64,000 bases of DNA. Source: Diorhabda sublineata. Its lineage: Eukaryota > Arthropoda > Insecta > Coleoptera > Chrysomelidae. The stretch is from contig NC_079476.1 in NCBI RefSeq assembly GCF_026230105.1, forward strand, positions 41,158,559 to 41,222,558. The letters run 5' to 3'. Below are positions 36,518-48,180 of this stretch, in pieces. Each line of letters starts with the position of its first letter. The first letter of the stretch is position 1. The notes under the pieces are model-generated. The model was given only the letters and a program-made list of their open reading frames with translations, searched no databases and was not told where the DNA came from. The translations under genes were made by a program, and so were the position numbers.

Positions 36518-38955
36518 AATTGTATATCTACAACTGATTTCAATGAACATCTTATAATTTCGATGCTAGATGCTGTTGGGAAACCAAAATGATCTATCAT
36601 CAAAAATCACGTACATCAAACTAACTAATTTATTATGGAAATATTTATTTATTTTTATGCGACACATTTTTTACAGTTATTCTCAGGTCCTTTCTTGTGA
36701 TATTAATCTTTACGTGTGTCATATATTTATGAAAATTTGTTTAATAAAATATCTGAAAGTGTTACTATTATTTCTTAAAGAACCTACAAAACTATGTTAT
36801 AGACGGTTCATCTAGATGAGTCGACTAAAATAAGTAGGAAACAAGTTGATAAAGAGAGCGACGTATGGAAACTCTATCTCTCTCTACTCTGTTCTAATTG
36901 GATCGTCGTGACGTCAAAGTTACAACTAGTAGAAACGGCAAAAGAGAATAATATTGTCGACTAGATAGAGATTAAAAGTAATAAACCGACGCTTTTTCCC
37001 TCTCTAGCAATAGTACAAATCCACTTAACTGTCGATCTATATATCTTTAATATTAACTCTATGATTATGAACCACCTAAATAGTGGTGATATGATATGGA
37101 TTTAATGACATTGCAACATTTATTCTGGGTAGGTAACTTATACAACGACGGAGTAGATGTGGTTGCCTATATTAGAAATTCTTTTCAGTAATAGAACGTA
37201 GACAAAAAACTTTATTGAAATGTATTGAATGGAAGATAGTTTTTAACTAGGAGTACAAAAGATTATAACCATATTTAATTTGTTTCTATGAGCATGTATT
37301 ATATATTATATATTAGTATAAATGGTTGCATAAGTACTAGTTATACAAATAGATATACATCTCTGCAATTTTTATTACTATAGACTTAAACTTATTGAGA
37401 AATTAAGCAGTTTTTTTCTTTTTAAATAATTTTATACATCAATTTTCAACATTAATAGATGAATATTGATTATAATCATAAATATAGTAATTCAATAGTG
37501 ACTATTGATAAGTGGAAGTAACTTTTCATAAAATTGGTACTTCTAAGTGGTTCATTATCCCGTTAACTCACACGAAAGGTTCTCTAGGTAAACTTAATTG
37601 AAATTTCATATATAAAAGTCAAAATAAATTTTTCAAGGTTTTCTTTTGCTTTAATGACTACGTATCGTAGACGTAGCCACAGCCTTGAATTTGATATGGA
37701 TTTGTTCGTTTCGTGGGATCGGAGCACGATATTAATGTCATCTCTTTCTTAAACGTGTATAATATTGTTCATTTCTTTCTACCAATCCATCTGTCTGTCA
37801 AATTTGATATATAGAACAAAAACTAGTGCTAACTTAGAAAAATATTTGATATAGATATTTTAACCGAGTTTATCTTCCAGTAAAAAGAAACCAAATTTAT
37901 TGTTAAATCAAACCAAATCATTATTCGAAATTACAAGAGTATCTGTTAAAGGAATTGCCTGGATACATTTAAAATAGGCAATTTTTACCGCCATAATTAG
38001 ATGTTTAGTAAAGTATATTTTAGTAACTGGCAGTGTGCAAAACCCCCGAGAGTTTTTATACAGTAGTTCACTAATAAAAATCAAAGAATATTTAAACAAT
38101 AGTGAAAAACTTTAGTGTAACCCATACGGAAAAAGGTGTCTAATTGTTAATCAAGTATTCTGATGTCCAACCTTCCTGTCAACGTTATTTAGTATTACAA
38201 ATTTAATATTTTTATAGTTAAGTAGTAATATTAGTATATAAAAAATAATGTTTCCTCGTACCAGAATGATGACTTATTGAAATTGGAATCCATCTATTTG
38301 TAATGAATTTGAATGCATTTAATGTGAGTATGTTTAGGTTATGATGAAAATTGTATGTATTAAAATATCAAACGTAAAAAATGTTCATGTCCATTAACTC
38401 GCTCGTTATAGGGACTGTGAAAAAACTAATTAATAAACGAAACAATCGTAAAAAACAAGATAAAAATAATTTTAATGTGCAGTTATTAAGTATTCATATT
38501 TCAGTGAATACCCTTTGAAATTATAACAATTTTTTTATATGCTTGATATTATGAATATTGAATTAGAGATTACCTAACTAAAATTTCAAAACTACATTAA
38601 GTTCAATGCTACAGATAGTTTCAATGACATTGAACATAGTGTCATTACTGTCGTTTTTTAAGATGCGAGATTAATCCTTAGATTATAAAATCGACATGAA
38701 TATTATCAATTGATCTATTTTAGTTTTTATATTCGATATTTTAAACGATATAACCTTTAACTCATCCATCGTTGTCATTTAAACCACTAAATTTATTTTT
38801 TTAGTAACATTTATTCATATTTTTGTATTAGGTGTACTTCTATGAAAATTGATGTGAAAAAATTTAACACTTTTTTTCTTTAAAGTGGCGTATTGAAATC
38901 ATTATTTAAACATTAATAACCAGAGTCTCACTGCTCAATGTGACTTATAAGATAC
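36518..38955. other. Intergenic DNA, no gene seen
   Basis: Begins with the 3' flank of the CFAP20-like gene. The rest is AT-rich with short unsupported frames. The stretch 36840-36990 is less AT-rich and partly self-complementary (TCTCTCTCTACTC and GACTAGATAGAG motifs) and could be an old short inverted-repeat element. Confidence 0.35.
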
Positions 38956-39400
38956 TAGTCATTGCAAAGAGACTGGAAGCAATCTCAGAAGTAGCACTAG
39001 GAGATTACTAGTGTGGATTCAGGGGAGGGAGATCAACAACTGATCAAAACTTTACCATTTGCTGCCCGTTGGAAATATTTCTATACACCAGCTCTTCATA
39101 GATTACAAACAGGCTTATGACAGCACCCTGCATCTTTTTGGCATTCCTCAGAAGAAACTTATTGGCCTGGTGCAGATGAAGTTAGCTAACACCAAGAACA
39201 AAGTGAAGATAGCAGGGGAGACCTAATAAGAATTCCAAATAGGATGAACTTTTTTCTGTACCCTCTTCAACTTGATGCTAGAATGAGTCATCAGAAATCA
39301 GTGCAGTACTTGGCCTATGCTGATGACATTGATCTACTGAGTCAAAGAGAGTGTGAACTGAGATTTCCAGGCTATTTCACCAGAATATATGAGCGAGGAT
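38956..39400 (+). pseudogene. Non-LTR reverse transcriptase relic
   Basis: Across shifting plus-strand frames the order is GRSTTDQ-like (GRSTT then DQNFT), LFIDYKQAYDS, FGIPQKKLIGLVQMKLANTK, NKVKIAGE and finally QYLAYADDIDLLSQ. This is the reverse-transcriptase palm of RTE/CR1-type insect elements, including the catalytic YADD. The RQGD motif and LSP..FN segment are lost to a deletion and several frameshifts break the frame, so the copy is inactive. Confidence 0.75.
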
Positions 39401-40080
39401 TTGCTCTTGGTTTATTTTTGTTGCTTCTTCATTTGCAAATTAATCTAAGATATTGTAGTTTCACAATTTTTATTAAGCTCATCATAATAAATTATTTATT
39501 TGTGTTCATACAAATAGGCAGCTTCTACGCAACCCACTATTGGATAGATTATTTAAGAATTTGAAAAATATCTGGTTTTATATAAAATTGTTGAAAATAC
39601 AAAAAAATGGGAAAACCCAATTACAGATCTCAAAATAGCAAAATAAATGCTGGAATCCTTGTTCAAGCAAATAAATTATTGAACAATTTGATGTTAAGTT
39701 TTTGAAAAGAATTGATTATTATTGCAAACAACAATGGAAGTGAGTTCCCAAAACAATAGCTGGAATTTTTGTTTAATTATGATGAAAAATGAGAACAAAA
39801 ATTGTTTTAGAAAATATTGTTTGTAAAAAATCCACGTTTCCAGTACAGCTTCAACATAATCTTCTATAAAATATTATTATAAGGTAAATAATTCCTGTAC
39901 ATATTCAGTGTTCCAAAAAAATTAACTTTTGGACTGCAATTTTAAAGAACTACATCCTAGACTCTAGCTAGATTGATCAAAATTTAACGGGAAGTAAATA
40001 TTTCCTCCAAATCAAATAAATGCCATCATGAGACAAGAAAGCCTGTTCTATTTTGAATATGTTATTTGAACGTTTATAAT

Positions 40081-40495
40081 GAACACACTGTTTTCACTAC
40101 CATTATAATAACACTGTCTCAACACTCACAATTACACTTTCTAAACAGTGCAATTGTGAGAGTTTAGACTACCACTACACAATAAACAAAATGTTTAATG
40201 TAATTGTTGAGTGTTAAAATAGTGTAATCGTGAGTGTTGAGGCAGTGAAGTCGTGAATGTTGAGACTGTGAAATCGTGAGTGTTGAGAAAGTTGAATCGT
40301 GAATGTTAAGACTGTGAAATCGTGAGTGTTAAGACAGTGAAATCGTGAGTGTTGAAATAGTGAAATCGTGAGTGTTCAAACAGGGTAATTGTAAGTGTTG
40401 AGACAGTGTTATTTCGAGTGTTGAGTCTGTTATTGCGAGTGTAGAAACAGAGGAATGATGATTTTTGGTTTAGTGGTAGTGTAAACAGTGTGTTC
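40081..40495. mobile_element. Short inverted-repeat element carrying a 23-bp minisatellite
   Basis: The outer 22 bases are inverted repeats differing at one position: GAACACACTGTTTTCACTAC.. at 40081-40102 and its complement at 40474-40495. Inside is a tandem array with a 23-bp period. The marker ATCG falls at 40273, 40296, 40319, 40342 and 40365, each unit resembling GTGAAATCGTGAGTGTTGAGACA, with degenerate units on both sides. The left part carries the same motif inverted (CAACACTCACAATTACAC). No open frame of note. Related ends lie at 20893 and 49808-49835. It is probably a non-autonomous DNA transposon, and the target duplication is unclear. Confidence 0.7.
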
Positions 40496-40971
40496 AGTAT
40501 GAATATCACCAAAGGTTTCAAAAATTACAACCTAGTTGAAGGTTTATATCGAAAATCTGTTTAAATGCAAACTATTAATGGTTTCAAAAATGTTTAAACT
40601 GCTTATTTACTTCTGTTCAAGTACCATTTGGTAACTTATCCATTATAATATTACTATTTTGTACATAACATTAGATTCTATTTGACTTCGTCATCTTTAA
40701 TTACAGTTTTTTTAATTACTACAACAAATTATCTCCAATTTATCAAGCGGAATGCCACACTAATCTTAATTATGTTGTTTAATTTGTTTTTTCTTTGATA
40801 TTTAGGTGCTTTGGTGTTTTTTTATAATTGATTTTGTTAGATATATTCTCAGCAACATTTTTTTTTATACTAATATGATTTGATTGAGTGAAATTTTGAT
40901 TCTGCGAACAAACAACTGAAATTATTTGTGTTTTCCAGAAATCCGAACGGTAATATCGATGTAGTCTGGAA

Positions 40972-43900
40972 ATGGTGTGTAAAGAGGAGGTACTACTATG
41001 GTTTAAGGACTTGGATAGTCATAACAGGATAGATTTGGTGTATGAGTTATTAAATATGTGTTTGCCGTTCGAGTTGCGTTTTTTCGGTTCTTGTATAGAG
41101 GAATTGGGTAGACATACTTACCTGGAACTACGCGGACCCAGCATCACAGCCAACGATTTGGAAAAATTATCAAAAGATACTTCGTTCAATCATGGTATAT
41201 TGGATGAAAGTGTTCGGCACAGGCTTATAATTTATCTCTCGTTACTATCATCTAGGAACTACAGTGTTGCCAATTGGTTATATCGGAAATTGTTAAGGAC
41301 AGACTCGATTGAAGAGTTTTTAAAAGAAAAATGGAAAGATGAAATGTTACATAGTGAATTTTTATTATTATATACGATGGCGTTACACCATCCAGCATTT
41401 ATTTTTGAACAAAAACAATTTTTCAGTAGGGTGCTAATGAACTTGATCGATATTAGGGAAAATAGGGTTTCGGCTAAACATAGTGAATTAGGATATCCGC
41501 CCGGGTTCGGCTATCCAACCCAAAAGGTAAGATTTTGACATGGAATAATCGATTTTGTTATAATAGCCTAAATAAAGTGAATAAATTCATGTTTTATTTT
41601 TTTTTTGTTTAGTCAATAATGGAAACTCCGATGGTACCAGTAAAAACCGCCCAACCCACCTGCGGCGATTCACCTGCGATATTCCATCAACCCCCAGGTT
41701 TACCACATTTACCACCACCTCCACCTACTCACCTAGATTTTAATGGAATACCCATGTGGAATAGACCAGGATTTCCGTATGGTGCTCCTGAGGTAACCAT
41801 TTTATTCATTTAATCTTCTTCTTTAGGAATTAGTCTTTGAAGTTGATAAATATAGAAGAGTCATTGTCGATTTTTAATAATTTTTTCAGATTATTAAAAC
41901 TTTTCGGTTAAACAAAATGTTTCATATTGTTTAAACAATATTGTAATGTTCTTCTTATTTATTTAAACAGCTTTCTAAGCGGTGAAGTGAATTTATATAC
42001 ATTTTACACTAAACTATTCACTAACACTTTTAATTAAACACTTAAATATAATACCGGTCAACACGATTTTTGAGTCTGACTTTTCCATGCTGAATTTTAA
42101 TCTTTCATCCCTTAATAATAAAGAAAAACTTTGCTTTCGTAAAAACTAGAGCAGTTTTTTTTGGCCCACACTAATATATAGTTAATACAAATTTACCTCT
42201 TTAACCAATGAAGAATTATATCAAAGATTGATGTTAACATTATATTACACAGGTGGTACCACCTTTCCCAACACCGACCATTTCACCACTAGTCAGTCAA
42301 GCAGCTTCGCCTAGTCAAAGTAGAAGCTCGTCTCCACATCGGACGCAATTAGTGAGGCCTCCACCACCACCACCACCTAGTGGGATTCAGGTAATTTAAA
42401 ATCGTTGACCCAGGTACTTTCTGATGACTCTTCATTCTAACCTCTGTGATTTACCGATTCAAATTGTAGTTCCAGGAATGAATTTTTGAAAAAAATTTTC
42501 AATTTTCTCGATATGATCTTTTTGATTCTTCTTTTTTGACACATGTTCAGCCTTTATATCTATATAGAAATTTCTTATTGAAGGTGTCCTTTGAGTGACG
42601 TTCTTTTCTAAAATCTATTTTATTCCTTTGAACATGGATGTTTTTGAGGTTAGGTAGTTCTATAATTCGATTTTTGTGTATAGAAATGATCGCAGTACCA
42701 ACCACAAATTGGAATATTTTATGACTAGTATATGCATTGACTTTTGTCTTTGATAGAACTTCAGTAGTTCTGCGTACTTGTAAGGAAATATTCAATTTTA
42801 ATTTTGATTTAGCTTCCTCCTATACAACCGCCCGGTTTATCGGTACCAGTTACGATCAACTTGGAAGTATTAAGTGCACCAATAGTCAGTACCCAAATAG
42901 CAGCGGAATTGGTACCTCCTCCTAATATACCAGTGTTTCCACCACATCCTGATTTAAAAGCAATTGAGGATGACCCATTGAAGGTAAATATTGACGTGAA
43001 AAGTTACCAACTATGTTTATTTGATTAGTTAGCGTATAAAAAAAGTGAATATTGCAATTAATGTTTTTATTATAACAATAATTCAGTCCTATAAGTTATT
43101 GACCGATGTTTTTCTGCATATTTTACTACAAAACGACATTATAAAGAATATTTGTGGTGTTAATGTGGTGGAATGTTGCTAACTGAGTTAATTTAGGTCT
43201 GGATGATTTGGAAAATTTGTCTTTCAGAAGATAAAAAACCATTGATAGTGTAATGCACTATCTAGTATAATTTTCTTTTTATATTGAGCATTGAGCCAAT
43301 GCTTGAATCATTATTTTTATTTCTTTAACCAAATTTCTTGGTTGTTTTTGTATGAATATAAAAAAAAAGCATTGAATTACTCAAGTATAACTATAAAACT
43401 CATATGTTATTAGGTAACATTAACTCTGTGGATATCAGTAAACAATCATTTAGATTTTTAAGATGGAGATTATTATTAATCACTATTACTAAGATTGGGG
43501 ATGCCTTATCGGTCTTAATTGCCTGGTTAATTCCTTTTCAGTATCGTATTTTCTTCCCCTATTTCATAGAACCGTCTATGCCTCACTTCTATTTAGTACA
43601 ATGAAGGTTTTGCTAAGACTATACAGTTGAGTGAAAGGAAATTCGCTTTACATGGACTGGTACACTTTCTACTCTTTCCAATAAAAAGAAAATTGGTATT
43701 TCATGGACTTCTATTCCTTCTAATCTCTCCAACAAAAGAAAATTGACGTTATGTGGACAGTTACTCCTCTTATTCTCTCTCTAACAAAAGGAAATTGGCG
43801 TTACCTGGACTGCTATTTCTTCTATTCTCTCTTCTACTCAACAACTCCTTGTTAATATATTTGTGCCCAGTTGATTTTTTTTAACAATAAACTTTGCAGC

Positions 43901-46900
43901 ACCGTAGACCGGCGCCACACGACTGTCAACACTAAAATATTCCGTTCGTTTTGTTTAAATTCGATCAGTTCTGATCAGTTTGTTCGTAAATACAACAATT
44001 ATTTCACAGCGTTGCCACGATTAATTTTTTTTCAGTAATGAACCTAAAATTACCTTGAAAATGTACCACGATTACTATAAATTTAACATATCAACAGAAA
44101 CTATGAAATATTGATGATTATATTTCATTTAAGATATTAACAAAAACTCTATTTTGATTTTTTTTATAATATAGTCATAATTACCCGAATTTTTCAACAA
44201 TAAATTTTGCAACAGCGTAGACCGACGACGCGCGACTGTCAACTGTCATTAAACGTATTCGTGATTGACTTTTGACGCTAAACTAGTCCGTTCGTTTTGT
44301 TTAATCTGTGATCTGATCAGTTGGTTTTCAAATATTTAGTTCTGTGGCCGCAATTGTCATTACAAAAGTCAAATTTGAAAAGTCGAATATTTACGCACAA
44401 TTTGAATTTTCTCAAGTTACCGCTAATTAAGGTTTACCTCGTATAAATGTATTACATTTCAAAGCCAGCTATGGAGTGTGTCATAAATTGTCAAGCCTAG
44501 ATATGTGACATCAAAGTTTCAATCGGAATTATGTCAAATTCTTGTTCAATATGGCGAAAGCTAAATGTCACAAATGCGAAGAAAAATGCGGAAAAGGTCG
44601 AGCAGATCCGGAGTTAATACTAAAACTCGACAGAGCGTACAGAGAACTACTAAAATCCGATTCGAAATCGTTAATGAGAAAATATTTGACGCAAGAAATT
44701 TTCAACAAACTCAAAACGAAAAAAACTTCGTTCGGTAATACCCTGATGGATTGCATCCAATCGGGATTGATAAATTTGGATTCGGGAATAGGAATATACG
44801 CAGCCGATCAAGAATGCTACAGTTTATTCGCCGATTTGTTCGATCCTATAATCGAGGAATATCACGGCGGTTTCAGAAAATCGGACGTTCATCCCCCGTC
44901 AGACTTCGGAGACATTTCCACTTTGGGGAATTTAGATCCCAAAGGAGAATTGGTAGTTTCCACGAGAATAAGATGTTGTAGATCCGTAGAAGGTTATCCC
45001 TTCAATCCGGGTCTTTCGGAAGAGCAGTACATGGATCTCGAATCGGATATTGTTTCCGCATTATCAGATCTTCCCGGCGAATTGAAAGGGCAGTACATTG
45101 CTCTTCGCGACATGACTCCTATGCAACAGCAACAACTCATCGACGATCATTTTCTGTTTAAAGAAGGCGATAGATTTTTAGAAGCAGCTAATTCAAATAG
45201 GTACTGGCCAATGGGTAGAGGAATCTATTTAAACGAAAACAAAACTTTTTTGGTATGGGTGAACGAGGAAGACCATATAAGGATTATTTCTATGCAGAAA
45301 GGTGGTGATATCGGAGAAGTTTACGCCAGGTGGGTGACGGCCGTTACCACTTTGGAAAAAAAATTGAAATACATACGAAGCGATAGATTTGGTTATCTAA
45401 CTTTTTGTCCGACTAATCTGGGTACGACGATACGAGCTTCTGTACATATCAAAGTTCCTAAATTGGCTAGAGACATGAATAAATTGAATGATTTGGCAGG
45501 TAGATACAATTTGCAAGTTAGAGGTACCAGCGGAGAACATAGCGAAGCCCAAGATGGAATATACGATATTTCTAATAAAAGAAGATTAGGTCTTACGGAA
45601 ATCGAAGTCGTTAGAGAAATGTACAATGGAATTTTGGAAATGATCAAACTTGAAAAGAGTAGCACTTAATTTTTAAATTTGTTCGATTCGTACAATAAAT
45701 TTTAAGACGATTCGTTTTTGCCAATTGTTTTAATAAGTAATTAGGTCAAATTCAAAAATCTTCTTCTTTAATTTCTCCTATCCGGTCCTCTTGAACCGTA
45801 CTCTAACGACTGAAAAAGTTTAACCATTCCTCCTTATGCCGATCCAGTCTGTTATTCCTTCCAACTCCACGACATTTCTCGATTTTGCCTTTGCCTGATA
45901 AGCACACAAAAATCTTTTTGAGGTTATGTTTCAAAATAGAATAATCGATAGCTGAAGGATCAGATGGTGTCTTACACATGCAAAGGATTCATAACCATAT
46001 CAGTTAAGAACTGATGATCGGTCACTACCCCGTCAAATATCAACTTGAGACGACAATTGCAGATGTTGCGAACAAGTCATAGGAATGCCCTGTCCATTTC
46101 AGCTCGGGTACTTCCAAGGAGGACACCTTGGGAAGTGGGACAACAGAAGATAGGATACAGAGTCGTGCACAAAAAATATTTTTGAGGTTATGTTTTGAAA
46201 TAGCCGATAGAGTGGATTGTGATTTAGTTTAGAGTGAAAAAAATGAAACAAGTACTGAGCAGTGGAACGGAACAGAATGCATTCGATTCGGGAGAGCCTC
46301 GGGAACATTAGAATTTCATTTGTGCAGGAGAAAAGGGCATCTTGAAAAGGAAAATATTGACGGAAATGATATCAATTTTATGTCTCGGTGTTTTTCGAAG
46401 TTGTTGAACACAAATATCACGACCCTGATGACTTTCAAGGTACCTAGTGCTCGGGGTGGATGGTTTATACCTCGTTACCTAGAGCTTCGTGGAAATTCGT
46501 TATTAAATTGGCCAAATATTCAATCGCAAGGATTTTAGAGGTTGCTGAACACGAATATCACGATAGAAAAAGTGTACGAGGTTTTTATTATTAGGAATGG
46601 CTAGTTTAACTCCGAGTGACTTATTTATTTTAAAAATTCATTCGTTACAAAAAATGTCTTAATTTTTTGCTGTATTATGATTCTGTTTCTTCATTTTCAT
46701 CGTTTTCCAATTCATTTTCCTCGTCGGCAGTTTTTTGGCAGATCATTCACGATGATCGGTGGGCCAGACAATTAAGTTCTTTTCATGAGTGCTGAATACT
46801 CTGTTCTTTTATTTCCGATTCAAAATCAGTGGTATCCATATCGCATTGATTGACTTAAAGCCTCATCTACATTTATAAATAAATTTTTTCAACGGTTGCA

Positions 46901-48180
46901 TCTACTGTAGGCATCATCGTTACGAATATTTTTAATTTTTTGTAATTGCTTTGCGTTGGTATTCCCCAAAAAAATCATCAATCCTGCCAACTCCATTAAA
47001 ACCGCCAAATTTGAAATGATTCATTTGAATTTTTCTTAGATATTCGATAAAACAGCTCCGGAAGATTATGTATAAACCAGCCACTCTAGGCACCAAATTC
47101 CTCGCAGTCGTAAGACCCCCCCCCCCTGAGCACCTGGTCATGATATTCTCATTGAACGACCTTCAAAATCCCCGAGTAGTAAAATTGATATAATTTATGG
47201 CAATAACTTTTTTTAAATCGATATTTACTTTTGAAAATACATTTTTCCCATGCACAAATCCAATTTTCATTTCCTGGGGCTCCCCTGAATCGAACGCACT
47301 TTGTTGCATTTTGATCTATTAACAAAAAGGGTTAATTTAATCAAAGTAAATAAATGAATTATTTCCGAAATAATAGCGGATTAAATTTGGGACAATCTTT
47401 GAAAATTAGGTTTTTCATTATATTTTAATTTGTGAGAATTTGGAATGTAATAAAGATAGAGGTGTGATGATTTTTGATGTTTGATTTATTTGAATTTAAA
47501 TAAAATCTTTTTTGCAGTTAAATTCGATAGAAGAAAAGCGTGATATTCTGTGGCCTCCGGAAGTGAAACCGAACGGTATACGATTTCCTTTAATGGGAAA
47601 ATTGTCGCCGTGTTTAGTAGAACAAATGCAGGCGATAAATTTAGAAGGTGAAAACGCTCTGCATCAATCGAATTCGTCTAGTAATAGCAGTCCGAACGAT
47701 ACGCCGCCCGGTACACCGTCGACAACGCCCCACGGCCCCGGTAGGGGAGGAGGTGAAACGATAACGAAACCAAGATCAAACGGTATACCTCCTTTCGGTG
47801 TTAACACTTGCCCAGACGCCCAATCCCCGCCGCCGTTTAGCAACAGTACCGTGCCTTACAGTTTTCAACAGCCCTTTACGACTCTACCGCATAACAGGTC
47901 AATGTTTCACTATAATCCCGCGTTTAGGGCCACATTTACCGCTCAATTTCCAACACCGAATTTTCCGACTGATACCAATTATCCCCCATACACTACCGTT
48001 CCTTATATCCCTATTATGTATTCCAGCCCTTACCCTCCGAGGACTCAACCGGGATGTTATAATTGTGGCGCGCCTAATCACGTCGGCAGTGAGTGTACTA
48101 GCCAGAACATAGAAGAGATTACCCAGAAGAAAACTTACGTTTTGGATTATAATTCGCCTTCAACCGATCCGGAGAAATGA
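40972..48180 (+). CDS. ZCCHC2/ZCCHC14-family zinc-knuckle protein
   Basis: Five coding exons, all joined in phase 0: 40972-41526, 41613-41792, 42253-42390, 42813-42983 and 47518-48180 (568 aa). The first coding exon begins at an acceptor (40938), so a 5' untranslated exon lies upstream. Residues 1-160 match the conserved N-terminal domain of vertebrate ZCCHC14/ZCCHC2 (WFKDLDSHNRIDLVYELLNM, then CLPFELRFFGSCIEELGRH, later MALHHPAFIFEQKQFF). Residues 185-345 are proline-rich. The last exon ends in a CCHC zinc knuckle CYNCGAPNHVGSEC (C528, C531, H536, C541). Vertebrate ZCCHC14 binds RNA and recruits TENT4 poly(A) polymerases. The same role here is inference. No PX domain was seen. Intron 4 (42984-47517) contains an entire arginine kinase gene. 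Confidence 0.85.
43634..43845. repeat. Minisatellite, about 51-bp unit, four copies
   Basis: GGAAATTGGCGTTACCTGGACT-type starts recur at about 43639, 43688, 43738 and 43791, each followed by a pyrimidine-rich CTTCTATTCTCTCT stretch and AACAAAAG. It lies in intron 4 of the zinc-knuckle gene, about 700 bp upstream of the nested arginine kinase. Confidence 0.8.
43885..44335. repeat. Duplicated segment upstream of arginine kinase
   Basis: A block of about 100 bp at 43885-43986 recurs at 44196-44333: CAATAAA(C/T)TTTGCA then GCGTAGACCG, a CGACTGTCAAC block, then CCGTTCGTTTTGTTTAA and TCTGATCAGTT. The second copy has an extra insertion of about 35 bp. The spacing is about 311 bp. The copies sit just upstream of the arginine kinase start codon, so they may include a duplicated promoter or 5' region. 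Confidence 0.75.
44542..45669 (+). CDS. Argk: Arginine kinase, intronless, nested in an intron
   Basis: Phosphagen kinase making phosphoarginine from ATP and arginine, the energy buffer of insect cells. A single frame of 375 aa covers both phosphagen kinase domains. Signature residues, with canonical numbers in brackets: guanidino loop SGIGIYA at 81-87, R142 and R144 [124,126], NEEDH at 241-245 with E243 [225], R247 [229], catalytic C289 [271] in CPTNLGTT, R298 [280], R327 [309] and E332 [314]. All are kept, so activity is likely. Departures: canonical R312 is S330, and loop V65 is Ile. The N-terminus is about 18 residues longer than usual and Cys-rich (CHKCEEKC). Two in-frame starts exist, and the ATG at 44551 (MAKAKCHK) is equally possible. 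AATAAA follows at 45694-45699. Lack of introns plus location suggests a retrocopy or dispersed paralogue. Confidence 0.95.
   Translation: MFNMAKAKCHKCEEKCGKGRADPELILKLDRAYRELLKSDSKSLMRKYLTQEIFNKLKTKKTSFGNTLMDCIQSGLINLDSGIGIYAADQECYSLFADLFDPIIEEYHGGFRKSDVHPPSDFGDISTLGNLDPKGELVVSTRIRCCRSVEGYPFNPGLSEEQYMDLESDIVSALSDLPGELKGQYIALRDMTPMQQQQLIDDHFLFKEGDRFLEAANSNRYWPMGRGIYLNENKTFLVWVNEEDHIRIISMQKGGDIGEVYARWVTAVTTLEKKLKYIRSDRFGYLTFCPTNLGTTIRASVHIKVPKLARDMNKLNDLAGRYNLQVRGTSGEHSEAQDGIYDISNKRRLGLTEIEVVREMYNGILEMIKLEKSST
45694..45699 (+). promoter_or_regulatory. Polyadenylation signal of arginine kinase
   Basis: AATAAA 25 bases after the stop codon of the nested arginine kinase, in a fitting position for its own 3' end inside the host intron. 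Confidence 0.6.
45900..47180. repeat. Repetitive stretch in intron 4 of the zinc-knuckle gene
   Basis: TTTTTGAGGTTATGTTT(C/T) with flanks occurs at about 45915 and 46175. GTTG(T/C)TGAACAC(A/G)AATATCACGA occurs at about 46402 and 46540. The sequence around 46435-46500 (ACTTTCAAGG, CCTAG.G, TGGTTTATAC) is partly repeated in inverted orientation at 47060-47165. A run of 11 C lies at 47116-47126. These look like overlapping transposon remnants, with no coding capacity recognised. Confidence 0.5.

Noticed and set aside
35914..36603. Cys/Phe-rich and Val/Ser-rich minus-strand frames
   Set aside because: Antisense shadows of exons 6 and 7 of the CFAP20-like gene.
40260..40400. CRISPR-like 23-bp repeats
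   Set aside because: Units are contiguous with no spacers; it is a minisatellite inside an inverted-repeat element.
47798..48112. 104-codon plus-strand frame overlapping the zinc-knuckle exon
   Set aside because: Shifted-frame shadow of the last exon of the ZCCHC14-like gene.
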